Below are positions 48,102-55,428 of a stretch of 64,000 nucleotides of DNA, in pieces. Every line of letters starts with the position of its first letter. Position 1 is the stretch's first letter. Under the pieces are notes generated by a model. The model was given only the letters and a program-made list of their open reading frames with translations, was not told where the DNA came from and made no database searches. The position numbers and the translations under genes were made by a program. The DNA is from an uncultured Clostridia bacterium (lineage in GTDB: Bacteria; Bacillota; Clostridia; Christensenellales; Aristaeellaceae), in contig CANQEW010000001.1 of NCBI GenBank assembly GCA_947596085.1, positions 1 to 64,000 on the forward strand, in the 5' to 3' direction.

Positions 48102-48599
48102 GTGCTCAGAGAAGTCACGGGCGATCTGTTGAGTCGCCGGGCGAATGTGCTTTGTCATCAAGTGAACTTTCAAGGTGTAATGGGCGGCGGCATCGCCTAC
48201 GCGATCCGGCAACGGCTCACCGCCACACAGTATCTCTACTATCAGCGGTATTGCGCCCTGCACGGGGAGAACGCGCTGGGCGAGGTCTTGATGCTGCCGA
48301 TTCGCTCCGAGTACAGCCGCCCGCAGTACATCGCAAATCTATTCTGTCAAAACGCATGGATTGACACGCGCTTTCCCGGCTCGCTCACCAACTACGAGGC
48401 GATGCGCAAGTGTTTCCGGGAGGTCGAGTCAAAAGCGCGCGAGCGCGGGTGGAGTGTGGCGATCCCCGGACGCATCGGCTGCGGCATCGCCGGGGGCGAC
48501 TGGCGCAAGGTGCTCTCGATCATCCGGGAGGTTTTCGAGCCGTCGCCCGTGGACGTGGAGATCGTGCATTGGCGGCAGGATGAGGAGGCGACGCGGTAG
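48102..48599 (+). CDS. Macrodomain protein (ADP-ribose binding/hydrolase)
   Basis: GDLLSRRANVLCHQVNFQGVMGGGIAYAIR...VAIPGRIGCGIAGGDWRKV. Confidence 0.85.
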   Translation: MLREVTGDLLSRRANVLCHQVNFQGVMGGGIAYAIRQRLTATQYLYYQRYCALHGENALGEVLMLPIRSEYSRPQYIANLFCQNAWIDTRFPGSLTNYEAMRKCFREVESKARERGWSVAIPGRIGCGIAGGDWRKVLSIIREVFEPSPVDVEIVHWRQDEEATR

Positions 48600-48643
48600 A
48601 GCTACACGAGTGCGTCGCCCGCGAGGGGACATCGCAAAGACGA

Positions 48644-48670
48644 GACGCAGGTCACTTGACCTGCGTCTTT
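48644..48670 (+). terminator. Intrinsic terminator at prophage right end
   Basis: GACGCAGGTCA-CT-TGACCTGCGTC-TTT. Confidence 0.65.
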
Positions 48671-48730
48671 ATTGTCACCGAGAAAACCTGTCCGAACCAG
48701 ATAATTTCGGGGGTTCGTCGGTGTTGCATT

Positions 48731-49083
48731 TGGTGGACCCGAGGGGAGTCGAACCCCTGTCCGAAGATCAGACGAGCGGAGCGTCTCCGAGCGCAGTCTG
48801 TGTTTTGACATTCCCTCCGCGAGACTCCCGCAGACAGGATTCCCGCTTCAGTAGCTTCATCAAATCCCACCGCCCACAAAGCTTGAGACGGCTGGTTCCC
48901 TGCCTTTATGACGCCGATGGCCTACGCCGCAGGAGGCTTAGGGTCGACGATCGCGGATTAGGCCGCGAAAGCTACGTTGTCGTAGTTGTCAGTTCATTTT
49001 AAGTTCCCGTTGGTGAGGCAGTTCAGGGCTGCCGCTCGCTTCTCCGATCCTCCGTACCCCCGTCGAAACCAGAATACGGGCCC
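48731..49083 (-). ncRNA. ssrA: tmRNA
   Basis: Minus strand: 5' GGGCCCG pairs with 3' CGGGUCC-ACCA; TTCGACGGGGG; GTTCGACTCCCCTC T-arm; tag reading ...DNYDNVAFAA-stop. Confidence 0.95.
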
Positions 49084-49132
49084 ATGTTGCAATGATTATA
49101 CCACGGCGGACGGGCCTTGTAAACCCCTGCCG

Positions 49133-49600
49133 TCAGTACCGCTCCTTCATGGAGCGCTCGATGTCGCGCTTTGCGTCGCGCTTGGCCATGTCGTCGCGCT
49201 TGTCATAGAGCTTCTTGCCCTTGCACAGCGCGAGCTCCAGCTTCATTCGTCCATCCTTCAGATAGACCTCCAGCGGAATCAGCGCCAATCCCTGCTCCAT
49301 CACCTGCTGGCGGCACTTGCGGATCTCCGACTTGTGCATCAGCAGCCGCTTGGGGCGCAGCGGATCGGTGTTAAAGTAGCTGCCCTTCTCGTAGGGGCTG
49401 ATGTGCATGCCGTACACCAGCATTTCGCCGTTCACCACCTGGGCGTAGCAGTCCTTGAGGTTGCACTTGCCCAGCCGCATGGACTTGACCTCCGTGCCCT
49501 TGAGTTCGATGCCCGCCTCCCAGGTATCCAGGATGAAGTAATCATGCCGGGCGCGCCGATTCTGCGCGATGGATTTGCGCTCCTTCTTGCCGCCCGCCAT
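49133..49600 (-). CDS. smpB: SsrA-binding protein SmpB
   Basis: IAQNRRARHDYFILDTWEAGIELKGTEVKSMRLGKCNLKDCYA. Confidence 0.97.
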   Translation of the reverse strand: MAGGKKERKSIAQNRRARHDYFILDTWEAGIELKGTEVKSMRLGKCNLKDCYAQVVNGEMLVYGMHISPYEKGSYFNTDPLRPKRLLMHKSEIRKCRQQVMEQGLALIPLEVYLKDGRMKLELALCKGKKLYDKRDDMAKRDAKRDIERSMKERY

Positions 49601-49695
49601 ATCCGCTTCCCCCCCCCGCTCTCGGTCGTTTCATTATACCACGACGGACGCGGTTTGTAAACCGCGCCCGCCGGGATTCGTCGCTTTGTAATCGA

Positions 49696-49929
49696 TCAGC
49701 TGTGGGCTTCGATCCAGGCCTTGGTCTTGCCTTCGCTGATGCGGCTGATCTTCTCCTCCGGATAGGGGGAATCCGCGCCGCCGTTGCCGTACACAAAGTA
49801 GTTTCCCTCGGGCGTCTTGAACAGAATTTCCTCATAGCCCGCCTCGTCGCCGAAGCTGCCGCTGGTATACTTGCAGATCAGCTCGGCCGTTTCGGTATCG
49901 TATTCCTTCCTGCAAATCGTCTTCTTCAT
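49696..49929 (-). CDS. Small conserved-looking hypothetical protein
   Basis: MKKTICRKEYDTETAELICKYTSGSFGDEAGYEEILFKTPEGNYFVYGNGG. Confidence 0.6.
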   Translation of the reverse strand: MKKTICRKEYDTETAELICKYTSGSFGDEAGYEEILFKTPEGNYFVYGNGGADSPYPEEKISRISEGKTKAWIEAHS

Positions 49930-50160
49930 AATTTACCTCCTCAGGTCCAAGGAAAAACAATCCATTCCTTTCCCTCATATTATACGTTGCGATTTTGCAT
50001 CTCGCGTTGCAGTATTGTAAAATTTTGGAGAAATAAACACTTCTTGACCTGAAATCACGCGTTTTTTCTGTTAAAAATGGTTTTTTCCATGCGGCATCGG
50101 TCGTTTGACGGATACTAACGGAAAAAACCGGCGCGAGGCCGGCTATTTTCCGAATGGATT

Positions 50161-50943
50161 TCAGGTCTTCTCGCGCCATCTCTCCAATATATCGCGCTGA
50201 ACCTCGTCCAGATACCGCTCCGCTTCCCCGGCAATGTCTTCGGGAACGCCGTAGTACGCCTCGGCGACGCCGCCGGCGATAGCCGCAAGGGTGTCGCTGT
50301 CGCCGCCGATGGAGATCGCGTTGCGAATCGCGTCCTCGAAGGATACCGATTCGAAGAACGCCTCCAACGCCTGGGGTACGCTGCCCTGGCAACTCTCGTC
50401 AAAGCGATAGCTCGAGCGAATCTCATCCAGCGTGAAATCAATGTGGTAGTAATCGCGCTCGACGCGCTTTCGAATGGCCGCCATGTCCGCGCCGCTTCGG
50501 GCAAGGAAAATCGCCATCGCAACCGCCTCCGCGCCCTTCAGGCCCTCGGGATGGTCGTGGCTGACCGCCGTGACCGCGCGCGAGAGCGCCTTGACCTCGG
50601 CCTCGCTGCGCGCCCGGAAGCCCACGGGACTGATGCGCATCGCCGCGCCGTTGCCCCAGCTTCGATAGGGCCTCGGTGCATCGCTGAACACCCAGTGATA
50701 GAATCTGCCGCCGTAGCCGCAGTCCGGATAGCGCCTGCCGAGCTCCTGCATCCAGCGCACGGCGCAGGGTCCCAGCGCATCGGCGGCCCATCCCGCCTCC
50801 ATCAGGGCGGCGGCCACCGCGAGCGTCATCACGCTGTCGTCCGTGGGCTGGCACGCGGGGGCAAAGAGCTCAAATTCCTTGTCCCTGTGGTTATGAAATT
50901 CAAATCGAGAACCCACGATGTCACCAATAATCGCACCAAACAT
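50161..50943 (-). CDS. ADP-ribosylglycohydrolase (DraG/ARH family)
   Basis: MFGAIIGDIVGSRFEFHN...PTDDSVMTLAVAAAL...AISIGGDSDTLAAIAGGVAEAYYGVP. Confidence 0.9.
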   Translation of the reverse strand: MFGAIIGDIVGSRFEFHNHRDKEFELFAPACQPTDDSVMTLAVAAALMEAGWAADALGPCAVRWMQELGRRYPDCGYGGRFYHWVFSDAPRPYRSWGNGAAMRISPVGFRARSEAEVKALSRAVTAVSHDHPEGLKGAEAVAMAIFLARSGADMAAIRKRVERDYYHIDFTLDEIRSSYRFDESCQGSVPQALEAFFESVSFEDAIRNAISIGGDSDTLAAIAGGVAEAYYGVPEDIAGEAERYLDEVQRDILERWREKT

Positions 50944-50945
50944 GT

Positions 50946-51590
50946 TTATTCCTCCCCTCGAAATGTCTGTTCGATCCGTTCCCGCCACGCGCTGCCGCGA
51001 TCGCCCGTGCAGCGCGCCGCCGTCACGGCCATGTCCACCGCGACGAAGTTGGCGCGCACGCCCTCGGCGTCGGCGCGGAAATCGACGGCGGAATCTCGGT
51101 CAATGCCAAACTTCGCGGCTTCGCCCACGGCGTCCATGTTCGCGCCCAGAAAGATGAACTCCCAGCCGAACCTGTCCCGCTGGCGCTCGATCATCGCGCG
51201 CACCCGCGCCGGATCATAGCGGCGGCTGGCGTTTTCCAGCCCGTCGGTAGTGATGACCACCAGGGTCTTGGCCGGGCGATCCTCCTCGCGAGCGTACTTA
51301 TGCACGTTGCCGATGTGGTGCAGCGCGCCGCCCACCGCGTCCAGCAGCGCCGTGCAGCCGCCGGTGACATAGTCCCTCTCAGTGAGCTCCGGCGCGCTGG
51401 CGATATCCACGCGGTCGTGGAGCACGTCGATGCGGGTATCGAAGAGCACCGTGGACAGATACGCCCGCCCCGGCAGGCTCCGTTGCCTTTCGATGAAGGC
51501 GTTGTAGCCGCCGATGGTGTCCGCCTCCAGGCCGTGCATGGAGCCGCTTCGATCCAAAATGAAGATGATTTCCGTCAGGTTCTTGTTCAT
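50946..51590 (-). CDS. von Willebrand factor A domain protein
   Basis: IIFILDRSGSMHGLEADTIGGYNAFIE (MIDAS DxSxS). Confidence 0.9.
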   Translation of the reverse strand: MNKNLTEIIFILDRSGSMHGLEADTIGGYNAFIERQRSLPGRAYLSTVLFDTRIDVLHDRVDIASAPELTERDYVTGGCTALLDAVGGALHHIGNVHKYAREEDRPAKTLVVITTDGLENASRRYDPARVRAMIERQRDRFGWEFIFLGANMDAVGEAAKFGIDRDSAVDFRADAEGVRANFVAVDMAVTAARCTGDRGSAWRERIEQTFRGEE

Positions 51591-51669
51591 TGATTTTCCC
51601 TCCCGTCTGCGTTGTGATCTCAGTATAGCAGGCGGGAGGCGCCAAAAGGTCGCCCGTCAGGCGACATTT

Positions 51670-52701
51670 TTACACGCTGCCCAGCAGCGGCTGGTCAAAG
51701 CAGAACAGCGTCTCGTTAATCTCAATGATGTCGTAGTTGCCCGTCTCCAGAAAATATTCCACGATCACGTCGAAGCGGGAGCTGTGATTGAGCGCGTAAC
51801 CGGCGCGGCCGATCAGTTCGCACGCCTCGGCGGGAGTGAGGCGCAGCGCCACGCAAAAGGCCAGCGCCGTGGGTTTGGACGGGCGGTAATCCGCGGAATT
51901 GCGGATCTTGGAAAAGAGCTTGCGGCTCACGTTGGCGCGCTTGTAAATCTCCGCGTCGGTGCAGCCGCTCTCGTCGATCAGTTTGAGCAGCGTCTCTGAA
52001 AATCCAGCGTCGAGCGCGCGCATTCGAGATTCGAGATCGGGCGCGGGCTGCGCGGCGGACGCGTAGCAAGCTCCGAGCGGCACTGAGGCGTCCGCCGCGG
52101 GCTCCTCCCGCATCCGGGCGGCGATTCCTTCCGCGTCGCTTCTGATTCCCCCGCGGCTGCGCGGCTGTGGATGCTCCTCGACATAGCGGTCGTCGATGTA
52201 GGCGGCCACGCCGCCGCCGCGCCGGGCGGACAGCTCGTAGGCCTCCCGGTCGTAGACCACGAGGATCAGCTCCAGATCCTCCTCCGCGAAGCGTTGGAAT
52301 TCTTCAAGCGCCGCGCGCAGCGCCTCGGACTTGTCAAAGCCGTACGTGCCCGAGGAAATCAGCGGGAACGCTGCCGACTTGCAGCCCATGGCGATCGCCG
52401 TGCGAATGGCATTGCGGTAGCAGCGGCGCAGCGTTTCAACCTCGCCGGACTTGCCGTCCTTCCAGACGGGCCCTACGGTGTGGATTACGAACTTCGCATG
52501 CAGCCCGCAGGCCTCCGTCGCCACTGCCGCGCCGGGTTCGAGCTTTCCAAAGCGACCCCGCGCGCGCAGCAGTCCCGGCCCGGCGGCGCGATGGATCGCG
52601 GCCTCCCCACCGCCGCCCACCACAGGCCGCGGATTCGCTGAGCACACGATGGCATCCGCGCGCACGCGGGCGATGTCGTCCCGGATGATGCGAAAGGGCA
52701 T
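51670..52701 (-). CDS. Macrodomain protein with C-terminal HTH-like region
   Basis: ADAIVCSANPRPVVGGGGEAAIHRAAG...FVIHTVGPVWKDGKSGE...FPLISSGTYGFDK; C-term CTDAEIYKRANVSRKLFSKIRNS. Confidence 0.9.
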   Translation of the reverse strand: MPFRIIRDDIARVRADAIVCSANPRPVVGGGGEAAIHRAAGPGLLRARGRFGKLEPGAAVATEACGLHAKFVIHTVGPVWKDGKSGEVETLRRCYRNAIRTAIAMGCKSAAFPLISSGTYGFDKSEALRAALEEFQRFAEEDLELILVVYDREAYELSARRGGGVAAYIDDRYVEEHPQPRSRGGIRSDAEGIAARMREEPAADASVPLGACYASAAQPAPDLESRMRALDAGFSETLLKLIDESGCTDAEIYKRANVSRKLFSKIRNSADYRPSKPTALAFCVALRLTPAEACELIGRAGYALNHSSRFDVIVEYFLETGNYDIIEINETLFCFDQPLLGSV

Positions 52702-52825
52702 GTCTTCCCGCCCCCTTCCATTTTTTTCATATTAACTCCGCGCGCCGCAAAAATCAAGCCCCGGCCCTTTCTTTTTCCGGCGGCCTTTGCTATAATAGAA
52801 GAAATCTGGAAATGGAGTCGATCGG

Positions 52826-53332
52826 ATGGGTTTCATTCTCAGCATCGCATACATCGCCGGCGCGGGCGTCGCCGCCCACTTCATCGGGGAGGCGCTGCCG
52901 CGGGATCGCCTGGACCCGCGCCGCCCGCCCTTCGCGCCCTGGCGCTGGGAGCAAAACGGCAGAATCTACCGCGCGCTGGGCGTGCATCTCTGGAAGGACA
53001 AGCTTCCCGACATGAGCCGCATCGCGCCGGACATGGTGCGAAAGGCCGTGCCGCTGACCGCCTCCTCGGCCGACGCGGAGCGCGTGGCGCGGGAGACCTG
53101 CGTGGCCGAGGTCGTGCACTGGGTGCTGATGCTTCTGTCATTTGTCATCTATCTGCTGTATCCGCGCCCGCTGGGCGCGCTGCTGGCCGTGCTCTACGGC
53201 CTGTCCCACGTCCCCTTCATCATCATCCAGCGCTACAACCGCCCCACGCTGGCCACGCTGGCCGTGCGGTTGAAGCAGCGGGAGGAGCGAATCCGAAATG
53301 CGCGTACTGATACTCTCGGGAAACACCGGTGA
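52826..53332 (+). CDS. Membrane protein of unknown function
   Basis: Hydrophobic segments; overlaps next gene. Confidence 0.6.
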   Translation: MGFILSIAYIAGAGVAAHFIGEALPRDRLDPRRPPFAPWRWEQNGRIYRALGVHLWKDKLPDMSRIAPDMVRKAVPLTASSADAERVARETCVAEVVHWVLMLLSFVIYLLYPRPLGALLAVLYGLSHVPFIIIQRYNRPTLATLAVRLKQREERIRNARTDTLGKHR

Positions 53333-54431
53333 GGGACACAACTCCGCCGCGCGGGCCATCCAACAGTGCTTCGAGGCCCACGGCGACCACTGTGAGATCG
53401 TCAACGGTCTGGCCTACATGGGCCGCTTTCGTGAGGCGGTGGTCTGCAAGGGCCATGTCTTTCTCTATCGAGGGCTTCCAGAGCTCTACGGCTTCGGCTA
53501 TCGCGTGGAGGAACGGTTGTCCCGCCGCCAGCCCTTTCAGAAGAAGCTGAACGCCCAGGCGCGCCGCCGCCCGGGCACGCCGCTGCGCGCGCTGGAGGCG
53601 CTGCTCAACTCCGGAAACTACGACGCAGCGATCTGCACCCACGTGTTCGCGGCGGCGCTGGCAAGCCGGCTGCGCCTCGCGGGGCGCGTGCAGCTCCCCT
53701 GTTTCTTCCTCGCCACGGACTACACGTGCAGCCCCGGTGTGAACCAACTGGACGTGGACGCCTGGCTGATCCCGCACCCCGCGCTGATCCCCGAATTCAC
53801 GGAGCTCGGCATCCCGGAGGACAGGCTGATCCCCACGGGCATTCCGGTGGAGGAGCGCTACCTGCGCCGGACCGAGCGCGCCGCCGCGCGGCGGGCGCTG
53901 GAGCTTCCCGCGGAGAGGCGCATCGCCGTATTGAGCTGCGGAAGCATGGGCGGCGGGCCGATGGGCCGCATGGTGGTATCCATACTGGACCGCCTGCCCG
54001 AGAATGCGCTGCTGGTGGCGATCTGCGGCAGCAACCATGCGCTGGAATCCGCGCTGCGCGGGCTGCTGCGCACGCGCAAGCTGCTGGTGTTGGGCTACAC
54101 GGAGCGCATGGACGAATACATGGACGCGGCGGATCTGTTCCTGACCAAGCCCGGCGGGCTGAGCGTCACCGAGGCCGCCCACAAGCGCGCGCCGATGCTG
54201 CTCTACGACGCGGTGCCCGGCTGCGAGAGCCGCAACATCGACTTCTTCGTCTCCCTCGGCTGCGCGGCGGCCTTCCACGACCCGCACGCCTTCGCGCAGC
54301 GCGTGGCGTCGATGCTCGGCTCGCCGGAGGCGCTCCGCTCCCTGGAGCAAAACTGCGCCCGGGAGTTCCGCGAAAACCCCGCCGAGCGCGTCTATCAAAC
54401 AGTGGCGGGATTCCTCGCGTCCCCGCGCTGA
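53298..54431 (+). CDS. UgtP/MGDG synthase-like glycosyltransferase (GT28)
   Basis: LILSGNTGEGHNSAARAI...TDYTCSPGVNQLDVDAWLIP...KPGGLSVTEA. Confidence 0.85.
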   Translation: MRVLILSGNTGEGHNSAARAIQQCFEAHGDHCEIVNGLAYMGRFREAVVCKGHVFLYRGLPELYGFGYRVEERLSRRQPFQKKLNAQARRRPGTPLRALEALLNSGNYDAAICTHVFAAALASRLRLAGRVQLPCFFLATDYTCSPGVNQLDVDAWLIPHPALIPEFTELGIPEDRLIPTGIPVEERYLRRTERAAARRALELPAERRIAVLSCGSMGGGPMGRMVVSILDRLPENALLVAICGSNHALESALRGLLRTRKLLVLGYTERMDEYMDAADLFLTKPGGLSVTEAAHKRAPMLLYDAVPGCESRNIDFFVSLGCAAAFHDPHAFAQRVASMLGSPEALRSLEQNCAREFRENPAERVYQTVAGFLASPR

Positions 54432-54446
54432 GTTTCGATGCGCATT

Positions 54447-55268
54447 CTACTTTAACAGATAGTTTTCGATCACCCAGGCCACGCCGTCGTGATCGCAGTC
54501 GGGAGCGATCACATCGGCGGCCGCCTTCGCCTCGGGGCAGGCGTTCCCCATGGCCACGGAGAGCCCGGCGGCGCGCAGGATTTCGACGTCGTTCATGCTG
54601 TCGCCCACGGCGATCGTGCGCTCCACGGGCACGCCCAGGTGGGCGCAGAGCTCGACCAGCCCCCGCCCCTTGTCCGCCAAGTCGGACACGATTTCGACCA
54701 TATGCCCCAGGGACGGTGCCAGCTTGAGCGGCCGCCCGTCCAGCGCCGCCATCATGCGCACGCGCTCCTCCTCGCCGTCGAAGTACAGGTTGATCTTTTC
54801 GACGCGGAAGGGGCGCGCGCCGTAGTTTTCGAAGAGCTTCTCGTCGAACACCGCCGTGCGGCGGAAGGTCTCCCGATAGGCCGCCACGCCGCACCGCTCC
54901 ACGAAACCGGCGTCCGCCTGATTGAAGTAGGATTGGTTCTCGTGAAACGCCTGAATCACCGCGCGCGTGCCCTTCGCGAGATCGAGTATGCGGCGCACCT
55001 CCTCCGGCGGCACCGGATCCACGTGCAGCGTGTGGTCATATTTGCGGTCGTAGACGCAGCTTCCGTTTTCGCAGATCATGTAGCGGATCTCCGGCAGGCC
55101 CTCCGCGATGCCCCGAATCTCCGAAAGGCAGCGCCCCGTCGACAGCGCCACGCGCTTGCCCGCCTGGGCGGCGCGGCGGATGGCCTCGCGGTTTCCCGGC
55201 GGCACCGCGAGACGGCTGTCGAGCAGCGTGCCGTCCATATCCAGCGCGATCAGATCGTAGCTTCCCAT
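54447..55268 (-). CDS. Cof-type HAD-IIB hydrolase
   Basis: LIALDMDGTLLDSRLAV...AVGDSMNDVEILRAAGLSVAMGNA. Confidence 0.92.
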   Translation of the reverse strand: MGSYDLIALDMDGTLLDSRLAVPPGNREAIRRAAQAGKRVALSTGRCLSEIRGIAEGLPEIRYMICENGSCVYDRKYDHTLHVDPVPPEEVRRILDLAKGTRAVIQAFHENQSYFNQADAGFVERCGVAAYRETFRRTAVFDEKLFENYGARPFRVEKINLYFDGEEERVRMMAALDGRPLKLAPSLGHMVEIVSDLADKGRGLVELCAHLGVPVERTIAVGDSMNDVEILRAAGLSVAMGNACPEAKAAADVIAPDCDHDGVAWVIENYLLK

Positions 55269-55428
55269 CTCTTCTCCCCTCATTTCGCAATTATTATCGC
55301 AGAGCACAGGATTCGCGTCTGCCGCGGGGATGTAAAATTATCGCTCACGCGCGCGAAAAAGCTTGTGCATTTTTCGCGGATTGTTTATAATGCATTGTAT
55401 AATTTGAGGAGAAACATGGAGGTATCCC

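Noticed and set aside
5094-48607. GCTACAC as a simple consequence of protein sequence or codon usage
   Set aside because: All three codon phases are used, rare codons GCT/ACA/CTA are chosen, two copies are intergenic, and spacing is too even
5094-48607. GCTACAC as a host Chi/KOPS sequence
   Set aside because: Not excluded, but the ~17 kb of host flank here shows no comparable enrichment; a whole-genome count is needed
48728-48765. tRNA 3' end (TGGTGGACCCGAGGGGAGTCGAACCCCT)
   Set aside because: It is the tRNA-like 3' half of tmRNA; the 5' half and tag are ~300 nt away
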